DNA of 32,283 nt from CALLPQ01 sp039819545 (GTDB lineage Bacteria; Pseudomonadota; Alphaproteobacteria; Caulobacterales; Parvularculaceae), in contig JBCBRS010000029.1 of the NCBI GenBank assembly GCA_039819545.1, positions 1-32,283 on the forward strand, read 5' to 3'. Shown here in pieces: positions 15,596 through 24,729 of this stretch. The notes under the pieces were generated by a model. The model saw only the letters and a list, made by a program, of their open reading frames with translations. It did not search any database and was not told the origin of the DNA. A program made the translations under genes and the position numbers. The stretch's first letter is position 1. Each line of letters starts with the position of its first letter.

Positions 15596-18454
15596 TTAGA
15601 ATGAGGCGCGCACACCAAACAGGTACCGCGAGCCGGTGTTTGAGTACGTCAACAACCGGTTCCGGAACCGCGAGAAGTCCCGCGTATCCGCACCAAGAAC
15701 GTTGATGCCTTCAACGAAGAACTGGAAGTTTTCGCGGATGGCATAAGACGCCGCGAAGTCCAGCTGACCAAACGCTTCACGTTCGCGCGGTTCGCTGAAG
15801 TCCGACTGGGCAAGGACGAGGAACTCGTCACGATAGTTGTAGGCAACCCGCGCCGAGAGGGGGCCTTTTTCATAAAAGCCCACAATGTTGATGGTGTGCG
15901 GCGTCAGACCGTTAAAGCCGAGACCCGCTGTTGGCGAGTTCAGATCGCGGTCAACTTCGCTGGTCACATAGGTGTAGTTGAGCTGTGTGCCGAACCCACT
16001 CCAGATGCCAGGCAAGCTTGTAAACTGCGTTTGGAAGGCAACTTCCAGACCGGTCAGCGAGCCCGTTTCGCCGTTCCGGCTCCGCGTGTCCTGGAACGGA
16101 ACGAGCGTTGTTTCATCTTCCATACGCCCACCATTACCGGCCGGAAAGACAATCGGACGATCAATCGGCAGTGTCGAAAGCTCGATAAAGTTCTCAAACT
16201 CTTTGTGGAAGCCTGTGACCGTGAAGGCCCCCGTCTCACTAAAGTAATATTCGAACGCCACATCGTAGTTTGTGGATTCGAACGCTTCGAGGAATGGGTT
16301 ACCCCCGCCGGAGATCGGTGCGTTTGACCGGCCGCCAAAGGTGTTCGCCACGCCGAGTTCCGTAAGGGTCGGACGTGTCAGCGTTTCAGAAAACGCAAAA
16401 CGCACGATGGTATTGTCGGTGGGCTCAACCTTGACATTAAATGACGGCAAGAAGCTGATATATCGATTGTCGACCTGCACCGGTGAAGTCGGACCAAAGT
16501 CAATCAACAATTGAGTATCGCCCGGTGATTCGCGAAACTGCAATACCGGCTGATCTACGCCGCGCGATGTGGTTTCGGTGATCGCCACACGGAAACCTGC
16601 ATTGGCACTCCAAGGCAATGATCCACCAAAGTCACCACCCCATTGTGAGTTGAAGTAGGCTGCGTAAACAGTCTCATCAACCTCAAAGCTGGCGCCCGGA
16701 TTAAAGTCCGGCTCGTAAAACCCGAAGACCGAGTCGGCATTCGCATCACGGCGCGCGATCAAATCAGCGTTAGATTCTGGCGAACTGCCAAGGCGCGCCG
16801 GGTTTGTGATATTCGCCGTATCGTTCAGCACCCGGAAGGCATCTTCAATCGAAGCCGTCAGGGTCTGTGGCGGTACGGTTTCTGCCCCCGGGACCCCTTC
16901 AAGGAAACCATCGAACGAGAACTCACTGAGGATCGATGTGTCAAACGCCACGGTATAACCGCAAAAGGCACAGAAGATCGAGCCGCCTTGCGTGGGTGAG
17001 AAGTTATCAAACACGTTTTGCGTTTTCGACCGGTCCGTGACGATACCGCCAAAACCGATGGCCTGCAGCGCGCCGCGTTCAATATTCCAGTCACCGTCAA
17101 ACCGGATTTCGAAGACTTCGTCGTCAATGTCGGTGCGGTTGACGTTCACAAAGTGCAAACGCTGGATCGACCGATCAGTGGCACCAACAATGTTTGTAAT
17201 CGTTGAGATACCATCATCATTGGAAAGCTGGATCAGCGGCGATTCCGGCGCGAGGGCACCCAGAACCACAAACGGGTTTGTGCCGTCGCCAGTCGCCTTA
17301 GAGTAGGACGCATCAAGCTTCAGGTTCAGCGTTTCGGTGACGTCCAAATCAAAGTTTCCACCAAAAGCAATCGTCTCTGCGAGGCGATTATTCGAGGTCA
17401 GAACATTATCGTTTTGCGACAAGCCAACCTGCGGCGCGATCAGCGGGTTGCGATCCTGGAAGGTTACGCCCGGGCGACTAAAGGACACGACCGTATTATT
17501 TGCATCCAGGACGGGATCAATGAAGGGCGGGCTGAAAAAGCCAGAAAACTGCGTCGCATTCGATTCGATGTCAAAGCGCGTGTACAGACCATCGAGGGTG
17601 AAGGTAAAGTTATCGCTGGGCGCAATCTGCGCCGTGGCGTTGATTGTTAACCGCTGGCGATCCTGTACATCGCGGCTATGAACAACCTGCTGCTGAACAC
17701 GCGCGCCTTCAGGGAGTTCGCCTAAATCATCAGCGGTGAGGCCGGAAGAGCTTTCCGGTGCGTCGACAATCGTGTCACCGGTCCGCAAGGCGAAACCGTT
17801 CGTGAAAGAGCTATCTTCCTGGGCTCGGCGATCAGAATAGGCGACGCCAACCAAAACACCGAAAGTCTTGGAATCGTTTGCCCAGGAGGCAACGGCATCA
17901 GCCTGCGGGCCAAGACCATCGCGCAGCGTGTCATAGATACCCGCAGCGGAGACAGAGAATTTCGTACCCGTATCAAGGGGCCGCGCTGTGATAATGTTCA
18001 CCTGGCCACCGATACCGCCAGATTGACGATCGGGGGTTGGTGTTTTCAAAACATCAAGACGGCTGGTGATATTCGACGACAACACGTCAAAAGAGAATTC
18101 ACGGCCAGGGTTATCCGTCGCAATCGTCCGTCCATTGATAAAGACGCCAACAAATTCCGGACCAAGGCCCCGCACGGTCACGAACTGGCCTTCACCACCA
18201 CTCCGGTCGATGGCAACACCGGTAATCCGTTGTAGCGATTCTGCAAGGTTGGTATCGGGGAATTTACCCACATCCTCCGCTGAGATGGAGTCAACAACCG
18301 AGTCGGCGTTTCGTTTTATATCGATAGAATTTTTCAGACTGCCCCGGATACCCGTGACAACGATTTCATCGTCAACATCCTGGGCGTTCGCGGTTGTTGG
18401 GATGAGAACGCCAAGGGCGGCTGCTCCCATCAAGACTGATTTTAGTGTACGCAT
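15596..18454 (-). CDS. TonB-dependent receptor, Caulobacter/Xanthomonas oligosaccharide type
   Basis: A 952-residue outer-membrane beta-barrel transporter. The signal peptide ends ANA at residue 24; a TonB-box-like DEIVVTG follows at 29-35. The plug carries KFPDTNLAESLQRITGVAI and VRGLGPEFVGVFINGR, hallmarks of the Xanth/Caul receptor group (TIGR01782-type), many of which import plant or algal oligosaccharides. The barrel ends in YLFGVRASF with the usual terminal Phe. A perfect AGGAGGA ribosome site precedes ATG 18454, so the upstream in-frame codon at 18505 is rejected. It lies 108 bp after glpD, probably with its own promoter or as an operon tail. Galactoside import is inferred from neighbours only. 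Confidence 0.93.
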   Translation of the reverse strand: MRTLKSVLMGAAALGVLIPTTANAQDVDDEIVVTGIRGSLKNSIDIKRNADSVVDSISAEDVGKFPDTNLAESLQRITGVAIDRSGGEGQFVTVRGLGPEFVGVFINGRTIATDNPGREFSFDVLSSNITSRLDVLKTPTPDRQSGGIGGQVNIITARPLDTGTKFSVSAAGIYDTLRDGLGPQADAVASWANDSKTFGVLVGVAYSDRRAQEDSSFTNGFALRTGDTIVDAPESSSGLTADDLGELPEGARVQQQVVHSRDVQDRQRLTINATAQIAPSDNFTFTLDGLYTRFDIESNATQFSGFFSPPFIDPVLDANNTVVSFSRPGVTFQDRNPLIAPQVGLSQNDNVLTSNNRLAETIAFGGNFDLDVTETLNLKLDASYSKATGDGTNPFVVLGALAPESPLIQLSNDDGISTITNIVGATDRSIQRLHFVNVNRTDIDDEVFEIRFDGDWNIERGALQAIGFGGIVTDRSKTQNVFDNFSPTQGGSIFCAFCGYTVAFDTSILSEFSFDGFLEGVPGAETVPPQTLTASIEDAFRVLNDTANITNPARLGSSPESNADLIARRDANADSVFGFYEPDFNPGASFEVDETVYAAYFNSQWGGDFGGSLPWSANAGFRVAITETTSRGVDQPVLQFRESPGDTQLLIDFGPTSPVQVDNRYISFLPSFNVKVEPTDNTIVRFAFSETLTRPTLTELGVANTFGGRSNAPISGGGNPFLEAFESTNYDVAFEYYFSETGAFTVTGFHKEFENFIELSTLPIDRPIVFPAGNGGRMEDETTLVPFQDTRSRNGETGSLTGLEVAFQTQFTSLPGIWSGFGTQLNYTYVTSEVDRDLNSPTAGLGFNGLTPHTINIVGFYEKGPLSARVAYNYRDEFLVLAQSDFSEPREREAFGQLDFAASYAIRENFQFFVEGINVLGADTRDFSRFRNRLLTYSNTGSRYLFGVRASF

Positions 18455-18562
18455 TCGTTCCTCCTGTTTACGTTGATTATATTTTTGTTTTGCAACTGCC
18501 CCCACACATCTGTGTGTCCTGTTGCTGCTTTTTATTCGGCCTTAAAGGTTTTTATCGCCTCC

Positions 18563-20185
18563 TCAGGTGCCAAATTTCGTGGTTGAAAGGGATGGTGACT
18601 TGATGCGTGATGGATACGCTTGTTCGAACCAGGATGAAAAGCTTTTGATTTCATCCGCAGTCATATGAAGCCCTAATTTCGAACGCCGCCACAGAATATC
18701 TTCCGCCGTCGCGGCAAACTCATGGGTAACGAGATAGGCGCATTCGGCCTGGGTCAGCCCTGCGCCAAATGCCTCGCCAAGCTGCGCCTCATTTTGATGA
18801 TCGCCAAGGATAAGCCCCATGCGCGTTCCATAGGCTCTCGCAAGCCGCCTGATAAGCCGAGGCTCAAAGCCCGGATAGCGCTTTTTTTGCGCGGCAAAGA
18901 AGCCGTCAAAGTCGGCATCCGGAATATCCCCTCCCGGTAATGTCTTTTCTTCTGTCCACGGCGCCGAAGGTGCCCTGCCCGCACCCGTTGATGGCAACCG
19001 GTCAATAAGGCGATCCACCGCATGCTCGGCCATCTTGCGGTATGTGGTGATCTTACCCCCGAAAATTGACAGAAGCGGCGCGCCCAACTCTTCGCTGCTC
19101 ATGTCAAAAACGTAATCACGGGTCACCACCGATGCGTTGTCCTGTTGATCATCAAAAAGCGGCCGCACGCCCGAGTAAGACCAGACAACATCATCGGCAG
19201 AAATTGATTTGTGCAGATACGTATTCACAAGATCGCACAGGTAAGAGATTTCCTCTTGATCGATTTCTACGCTCGCCGCATCGCCGTTAAACGCGAGGTC
19301 GGTTGTTCCGATGAGCGTAAAATCATTTTCATAAGGGATCGCAAAGGCGATCCGCCCGTCCGTATGCTGAAAAATAAACGCTTCATCGCCGTCGTAAAGG
19401 CGCTTTGTGACGATATGACTGCCTTTCACAAGGCGCAGATTGCTTGCGTTGCGCGCGGCGGCATTTGGAGTGCTGCCCCCCTGACGACGTAAAATATCAT
19501 CAACCCATGGCCCAGCGGCGTTCACGACGCTGCGCGCCAATACCCACTGTTTGTTGCCATCGCTATCCTCGAGGAGGACGCGCCACAACCCGTCCTGACG
19601 CTCCAGCGCCTTGCAGGCGGTGCGCGAGCGCATCTGGGCTCCCCGCCCCTCAGCGTCGAGGGCGTTGAGAACCACGAGTCGCGAATCTTCCACCCAGCAA
19701 TCAGAATATTCAAAGCCGAATGTGAACGCTTTATCGAGAAACGCCCCGGTTACGGGCTGGCTTTCATCGTTTGCGGGCCCGCGTGCCTCTGCAAAACGCC
19801 GGCGCTTCGTCGGGGGCAGCATTTTGCGCCCACCCAGATGATCATAGACAAACAAACCAAGCCGCAGCAGCCACGCCGGTCGCAAACCCTTGTGGTGGGG
19901 CAGAATAAAGCGCATGGGCCAGATGATGTGCGGCGCCGCACGGAGCAGGCGCTCGCGCTCGGTCAATGATTCCCGCACCAACTTGAATTCATATTGTTCC
20001 AGATAACGCAAACCGCCATGAACCAGCTTGGTACTGGCAGAAGACGTATGCGCAGCAAAATCATCACGTTCGCACAACAGCACGCTATAGCCACGGCCGA
20101 CCGCGTCGCGGGCAATGCCAACACCGTTAATCCCGCCGCCGATGACAAGCACATCGAGCGGCTTTTGTTGTGCGTTCACGTCCAT
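18563..20185 (-). CDS. glpD: aerobic glycerol-3-phosphate dehydrogenase
   Basis: This FAD-dependent inner-membrane enzyme oxidises sn-glycerol 3-phosphate to dihydroxyacetone phosphate and passes electrons to quinone. From ATG 20185 it has 540 residues (E. coli GlpD 501). The FAD motif GGGINGVG is at 16-23, followed by TSSASTKLVHGGLRYLEQYE, GFEYSDCWVEDSRLV, NAAGPWVDD, YSGVRPLFDD and FGGKITTYRKMAEHA, all GlpD signatures. The open frame continues upstream into galK to 20356, but MDVNAQQKPLDVLVIGGG is the family-like N-terminus. No strong ribosome site is visible. A GlpR-type operator lies at 20210-20226. The C-terminal tail beyond about residue 520 is extra. Confidence 0.92.
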   Translation of the reverse strand: MDVNAQQKPLDVLVIGGGINGVGIARDAVGRGYSVLLCERDDFAAHTSSASTKLVHGGLRYLEQYEFKLVRESLTERERLLRAAPHIIWPMRFILPHHKGLRPAWLLRLGLFVYDHLGGRKMLPPTKRRRFAEARGPANDESQPVTGAFLDKAFTFGFEYSDCWVEDSRLVVLNALDAEGRGAQMRSRTACKALERQDGLWRVLLEDSDGNKQWVLARSVVNAAGPWVDDILRRQGGSTPNAAARNASNLRLVKGSHIVTKRLYDGDEAFIFQHTDGRIAFAIPYENDFTLIGTTDLAFNGDAASVEIDQEEISYLCDLVNTYLHKSISADDVVWSYSGVRPLFDDQQDNASVVTRDYVFDMSSEELGAPLLSIFGGKITTYRKMAEHAVDRLIDRLPSTGAGRAPSAPWTEEKTLPGGDIPDADFDGFFAAQKKRYPGFEPRLIRRLARAYGTRMGLILGDHQNEAQLGEAFGAGLTQAECAYLVTHEFAATAEDILWRRSKLGLHMTADEIKSFSSWFEQAYPSRIKSPSLSTTKFGT

Positions 20186-20209
20186 AGGGCCAAAATAAGG
20201 AACATCGCG

Positions 20210-20226
20210 ATGTTCGCAAACGAATA
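20210..20226. promoter_or_regulatory. GlpR-type operator upstream of glpD
   Basis: ATGTTCGCAAACGAATA contains the dyad TTCG-N4-CGAA, the spacing of the E. coli GlpR operator (core TTCG-N4-CGAA flanked by AT-rich half-site ends). It lies 25 bp upstream of the glpD start. Fifteen bases, ATGTTCGCAAACGAA, are identical to a site upstream of glpK. A half-site CGAACAT follows at 20250-20256, and GGTGC-AAT-GCACC lies between. Confidence 0.7.
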
Positions 20227-20304
20227 ATCCGTGGTGCAATGCACCAATTCGAACATTGCCGGTTACCTGTGTCTTTTTTGCAAAGGTCGGCGGCCCGCCG
20301 GGCA

Positions 20305-21393
20305 TCAAGCGACCGCCGAAATCGCCGGAAAACGCGCTTTCAGAAGCGAAAACCACTCATTGGCTGCATGGGCGGGCACACACGCAACGATACACCCGCC
20401 AAAGCCGCCACCCGTCAGCCGCGCGCCCAGGGCGCCGAACGCCACCGCGCCGTCCACCAACGCGTCAATCTCCGGCGTCGTCATTTCAAAATCATCGCGC
20501 ATGGAGCGGTGGCTGTCGGCAAAAAGCACACCAACGCCAGCAAGATCGCCCCGGTTTAAGGCCACAACCGTTTCAAGCACCCGGCGATGTTCGGTATGAA
20601 CATGACGGGCCCGGCGTTGAAGGACCGGTGCCAGCGTATCGATCCGCGCAGCGTCTTCATCGCTCATCTTGCTCAAATGCGTCACGCCAAGGGCCTTGGC
20701 AGCGGCTTCGGATTCCTCACGGCGCTGCGCATAACGACCATCCTCCAGGCGCCGCGTCACACCGGAATGCACCACCACAAACCGATGGTCTTTCGGCAAA
20801 TCCACGAGCGTATAATCAAGGCTGTCAGTATCAAGACAAAGCGCTTGACCGTGTGTGGCTATCGCGACCGCCATCTGATCCATAATTCCGCACGGCATAC
20901 CGATATAGCGGTGCTCTATGGACTGCGCCCACAAAGAGACCTGTACATTGTCGATCATGCGGCCCCCAGCGGTCAGAATTGCCTTAAGCGTTGCCACCGT
21001 GATCGCTGCAGAGGAGGAAAGCCCCGCGCCGTGGGGAATATCACTTACCGTTGCAACGCGGGTCCCGCCCTTGATCAACCCTTCTGAACGGGCCAGTTGC
21101 AGCGCGCCAACCACATAGTCAGACCAATGACGGCTTGCCGGATCGTCAAGCGGGCGCGTGATGCTCGGCCCGAACCCGTCCGCATGGATTTCGTCCGTAT
21201 CGAGCCCCGTGTCCAGAACAACGGCCACATCGGCGCGATTGGGGATGGCCGTGGGAAGCACCGTGCCGCCATGATAATCGATATGCTCACCAATCAGATT
21301 GACCCGGCCATGGGCGGTGGCCACGCCATGGGGTTGCCCACCAAGGGCGCGCTCAATCCATTGGTGACGATCAGTTTCTATCGCAGATATCAT
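20305..21393 (-). CDS. galK: galactokinase
   Basis: A GHMP-family kinase that phosphorylates alpha-D-galactose to galactose 1-phosphate, the entry to the Leloir pathway in the cytosol. At 362 residues it is close to E. coli GalK (382). The galactokinase signature GRVNLIGEHIDYHGG (29-43), with substrate residues R30, E36, H37 and D39, is intact. The phosphate-binding GLSSSAA (124-130), catalytic D172 in CGIMDQM, and the C-terminal ARLTGGGFGGC are present. Its ATG overlaps the galT stop as ATGA (21390-21393), implying coupled translation. The 119-bp gap to glpD holds a GlpR-type operator. Confidence 0.95.
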   Translation of the reverse strand: MISAIETDRHQWIERALGGQPHGVATAHGRVNLIGEHIDYHGGTVLPTAIPNRADVAVVLDTGLDTDEIHADGFGPSITRPLDDPASRHWSDYVVGALQLARSEGLIKGGTRVATVSDIPHGAGLSSSAAITVATLKAILTAGGRMIDNVQVSLWAQSIEHRYIGMPCGIMDQMAVAIATHGQALCLDTDSLDYTLVDLPKDHRFVVVHSGVTRRLEDGRYAQRREESEAAAKALGVTHLSKMSDEDAARIDTLAPVLQRRARHVHTEHRRVLETVVALNRGDLAGVGVLFADSHRSMRDDFEMTTPEIDALVDGAVAFGALGARLTGGGFGGCIVACVPAHAANEWFSLLKARFPAISAVA

Positions 21394-22496
21394 AACGCTC
21401 TAAACACTCTTGCGGTTTCTTCTGGCAACACATCGACAGTGAAAAGGCCGGTGGCTTGCTCAACAGTGGCGAGATATTTGATTTTATCGCGGGAACGCAA
21501 GAGCGGATAAAACTGTGTGGTAAAATGCCAGTGCTCTTGCGAACCCTCAGGACTTGCCTGCAGGGACATCATATAGGGTGTGTCGCGCCCGAAATGCGCG
21601 TCGTAACGACGGGTTACCTCCCCCAAGAGCCAGGCAAACGCACTCAATTCAGCATCGTTATGGCTTGACAGATGCGCGCGCCGTGCGATTGGCGCTATCC
21701 ACAACTCAAACGGAAACTTTGCAAAAGGCGGCGCAAAAACCGCCAGACCATCTTTTTCGATAATAGTGTAATCGTCCCAGCCGCGCATTTCGCGCGCAAG
21801 GTCGTAGCCGCCGGCAAACGCCGCCGCGGCATCACGCTGAACCCTTGGCACGACTGGAAAGGCGTAAATTTGACCGTGGGGATGGGGTAGCGTCACCCCA
21901 ACCTCATCACCGCGATTTTCAAACGGCAAGACAAACTGCGCTCCAGCCTCATGCAGGGCGGCGTAGCGATCAATCCACGCTTGAACCAGTAAGACACGCC
22001 GATCATCACTCAGTGTACCGAGGTTACCTGTTGGCGCACTGGTATAAACAACAACTTCGCAAGCCCCGGTGGCTGGCTGCGTCTCCACCCCCGGCGGAAC
22101 AGCAAGCCCGCTCTTTTCGTTGGAATGATCACTCGCCGCAGAAAAACTGGGGAACCGATTTTCGAAAACCGCCAGATCAAAGTCCTCAAACGGTATTTCT
22201 GTGGCGGCCACTGGTCCGTCTGTTGATTTTCCCGTCGGCGCCAGCGGATCATCGGCGAGAGACGGTTTGAACGTGCGGTTCTGACGCCCGGCGGCGTAGA
22301 CGGACCATTCCTGGCGCAAAGGGTGCCAGCGCAATTGCGCGTCCTTCGGGCCACCATCAAGATGTTCACTCGCCATCGGTAAGTCATGGGGCGTTCGCCC
22401 AAACAGCATCAAAGCGCGCCCATCAGGTTTGCGTACCCGGCGCACATGGGCAAGCGCCCCGCCAACGGTTCTGGAGACTGTTTCCTGGTTATCCAC
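21390..22496 (-). CDS. galT: galactose-1-phosphate uridylyltransferase
   Basis: GalT exchanges UMP between UDP-glucose and galactose 1-phosphate, making UDP-galactose and glucose 1-phosphate. The HxHxQ active site is LPHPHGQ, with nucleophile H207 (residues 203-209). FENRFPSF, PFENRG and EHWHFTTQFYPLLRS near the C-terminus are further family segments. Length 368. The start is GTG 22496; the N-terminal KPDGRALMLFGR matches the long-N-terminus GalT group, so later Met codons are less likely. It lies 34 bp after the GH36 gene and overlaps galK. No galE is in the window, so epimerisation must be encoded elsewhere. Confidence 0.94.
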   Translation of the reverse strand: MDNQETVSRTVGGALAHVRRVRKPDGRALMLFGRTPHDLPMASEHLDGGPKDAQLRWHPLRQEWSVYAAGRQNRTFKPSLADDPLAPTGKSTDGPVAATEIPFEDFDLAVFENRFPSFSAASDHSNEKSGLAVPPGVETQPATGACEVVVYTSAPTGNLGTLSDDRRVLLVQAWIDRYAALHEAGAQFVLPFENRGDEVGVTLPHPHGQIYAFPVVPRVQRDAAAAFAGGYDLAREMRGWDDYTIIEKDGLAVFAPPFAKFPFELWIAPIARRAHLSSHNDAELSAFAWLLGEVTRRYDAHFGRDTPYMMSLQASPEGSQEHWHFTTQFYPLLRSRDKIKYLATVEQATGLFTVDVLPEETARVFRAL

Positions 22497-22530
22497 CTGA
22501 CCGGCCTTTCACACTATCGTCCGTATACGC

Positions 22531-24678
22531 TTAAACAGCTTTGACCTCAAAGACGAGACAGGACTCCGGCATCATCAACGGCAGTTGAAGGCCCACCCGT
22601 TTCAGGATATCGCCGCGCACCTCCAGACCGTCCTGCAACATGCCATAGGTTTCCAGATGGATCTGATAAGGCGTCTCAACCTCCGTGGGCCAGGCAACTT
22701 TCAATCGGTAGACCCGGTCTGAATCAAGACCGGGAAACTTCATCACACCGGGCAAAACATAGGGGATAGAGTGCAAAATTGCGCAGGAATAAAGCGCGCG
22801 CGAGCCATCCTTGGCGATCACACCAACGGTATTCTGCCAGGGCGGGTCGTCCATGCGGATAAACCGCCCCTCGTGGATCAGTGTCCGATTGTTTTTGTAC
22901 AGCGCAATCGCTTTTTTCAGGGCGTCACGGTCATCATCGTCCATTTCGAGGAGGTCAGCTTCAACCCCCATATGTCCAAACAGAGCCGTCGCCGTGCGCA
23001 CCTTCATGGACAGATGTCGCCCCGTTATGTGGCAATCGCGCGGCCCCACATGGGCACCCAAAACCGATAGGGGAAAAAAGTAGGAGGCGCCGCGCTGAAT
23101 GATCTGGCGGTCTAGGGCATCATTGGAGTCGGATGTCCATATTCGGTCTGTGTACTGAAGAATACCGAAATCGGCACGCGCCCCGCCCGATGAACAGCTT
23201 TCAATTTCAACACCGGGATGTTTCTCGCCAAGCTCGGCGATCAGCTTATAAAGTGCGCGTGTCTGGCGGTGGACCGACGCTGTCCCGTCATGACCGCCCG
23301 GATGGGAAAGATCGCGGTTCATATCCCATTTGAGATACTCAATCTTTGGATACTCACACAGAATGGCATCAATCTGATCGAAGATATTGGCAAAGGCACC
23401 GCGATTACTGAGATCAACAACAAACTGGTTTCTAAACGGAACATGTGGTGCAGGCTCAGCGCCGAGAATCCAGTCCGGGTGGGCGCGGAAAAAGTCACTG
23501 TCTTTGTTCACCATCTCTGGCTCGACCCACAAGCCAAAAGCCATTCCGCGGTTATTGACCTGGTCGATCAGCGGCTGGAGGCCGTCAGGGTACACCGTTT
23601 CGTCAACAACCCAGTCGCCAAGACCTGCCGCATCATGGCGCCGGCCGCGAAACCATCCATCGTCGAGGACAAAGCGTTCAACGCCAAGATCAGCGGCGCG
23701 GTCGACAAGCGTGCCCAGGGTTTCCATATCGTGATCGAAATAGATGCCCTCCCACGTGTTGTAATGGACCGGGCGTGGGCGCGCTGCCACGTGTTGGGCC
23801 TGCATGTGAGAATGGTAATAATCGTGAAAGCCCGCCGACATGCCGCTGAACCCCGTCGCACTGAACTGTGCAAAAAGATCGGGCGTGTCGTAGGTCTCTC
23901 CCGGGGCCAGATGCATCTCGCCCGGGAAGAAATACTCCCCGGCTTGAACAACAGCCCGCCCATCGGCAAGCAGGTCCACCCGCATGCGGTGATTTCCGCT
24001 CCAGCCCAAATGCAGGCCGAGACAGATCCCGCGTCGTTCCTGCGTTTGAGCCGTACACAAAATAAGGCCAGGAAAGCGATCGTGAGACGTGCGCCCGCGT
24101 CGGTTCTCAACAATGAACCCGCCAGACGGGATGGGCGAGCGTTCGGTGGCAAATTCACCGGCCCAGCGTCCGCTAAAACTGATCATTTCGGTAAATTCGC
24201 GCTGCACCGGAATGCACATCACGGCCAACCAGTCGAGGGTGACGGGCGCGTCGCCTTTGTTTTCGAGGCTGGTTTTCATCACCACCACATCGCTGTGCGG
24301 ATCAATGGTGAAGGTGTAGCGAATGCAAAGACCGTGGTGATCGTCTGTTCCGCAAAGCGTGATGATGGTGTCGGTTTGGGTCACATCTGTGGTGCGCAAA
24401 AGCGCCGCCCAGCTTTGCCCAGCGCGGTGCGCCTCCAGCCCCGAAGGTCCAAGATAGCCCGTCCCCGGCTCACACGATAAGGAGATCGGCACCTCCAGCG
24501 AAGCAACACCGCGCGCGCCTTGCCGGGCACGGAGCATATCGATGGCGCGGGCATCGGTATCATCGCGCAACCGCTCCCCCCAATAAACCAGGGTCGGACT
24601 TGTTCCGATTACGGCTTTTAGAATTAAAGTAGACCGCGTCCCATTCAAAACGAAATAGTCTGGCTGCGTCATGGGCAT
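22531..24678 (-). CDS. GH36 alpha-galactosidase
   Basis: A 715-residue retaining alpha-galactosidase of glycoside hydrolase family 36, without a signal peptide and therefore cytosolic. An N-terminal beta-supersandwich (about 1-300) precedes the barrel. RFVLDDGWFRGRR (335-347), FGLWVEPEMV (381-390), KWDMNR with nucleophile D452, CSSGGARAD (495-503) and TSDSNDALDR with acid/base D517 are all in place. It hydrolyses terminal alpha-galactosyl bonds of small galactosides such as melibiose or raffinose, or of galactosylglycerols. It lies between glpK (51 bp) and galT (34 bp) and is probably in one transcript with both. ATG 24678 or 24672 could start it; the ribosome site is weak. Confidence 0.94.
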   Translation of the reverse strand: MPMTQPDYFVLNGTRSTLILKAVIGTSPTLVYWGERLRDDTDARAIDMLRARQGARGVASLEVPISLSCEPGTGYLGPSGLEAHRAGQSWAALLRTTDVTQTDTIITLCGTDDHHGLCIRYTFTIDPHSDVVVMKTSLENKGDAPVTLDWLAVMCIPVQREFTEMISFSGRWAGEFATERSPIPSGGFIVENRRGRTSHDRFPGLILCTAQTQERRGICLGLHLGWSGNHRMRVDLLADGRAVVQAGEYFFPGEMHLAPGETYDTPDLFAQFSATGFSGMSAGFHDYYHSHMQAQHVAARPRPVHYNTWEGIYFDHDMETLGTLVDRAADLGVERFVLDDGWFRGRRHDAAGLGDWVVDETVYPDGLQPLIDQVNNRGMAFGLWVEPEMVNKDSDFFRAHPDWILGAEPAPHVPFRNQFVVDLSNRGAFANIFDQIDAILCEYPKIEYLKWDMNRDLSHPGGHDGTASVHRQTRALYKLIAELGEKHPGVEIESCSSGGARADFGILQYTDRIWTSDSNDALDRQIIQRGASYFFPLSVLGAHVGPRDCHITGRHLSMKVRTATALFGHMGVEADLLEMDDDDRDALKKAIALYKNNRTLIHEGRFIRMDDPPWQNTVGVIAKDGSRALYSCAILHSIPYVLPGVMKFPGLDSDRVYRLKVAWPTEVETPYQIHLETYGMLQDGLEVRGDILKRVGLQLPLMMPESCLVFEVKAV

Positions 24679-24729
24679 GTACTTTCAACAGAGAGGATCA
24701 ACACGGGATCGATTTTCAGGAAACGCCGC

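Noticed and set aside
18503..18516. CACACA-TC-TGTGTG palindrome upstream of the TonB receptor
   Set aside because: Loop of two bases and no second copy in the window; not enough to call an operator.
20186..20356. 57-residue N-terminal extension of glpD
   Set aside because: It would overlap galK and the GlpR-type operator and does not resemble GlpD; ATG 20185 gives the expected N-terminus.
23218..24480. 420-codon open frame on the plus strand
   Set aside because: It is antisense to GH36, which has complete catalytic motifs; the frame is a codon-bias shadow with no recognisable domain.
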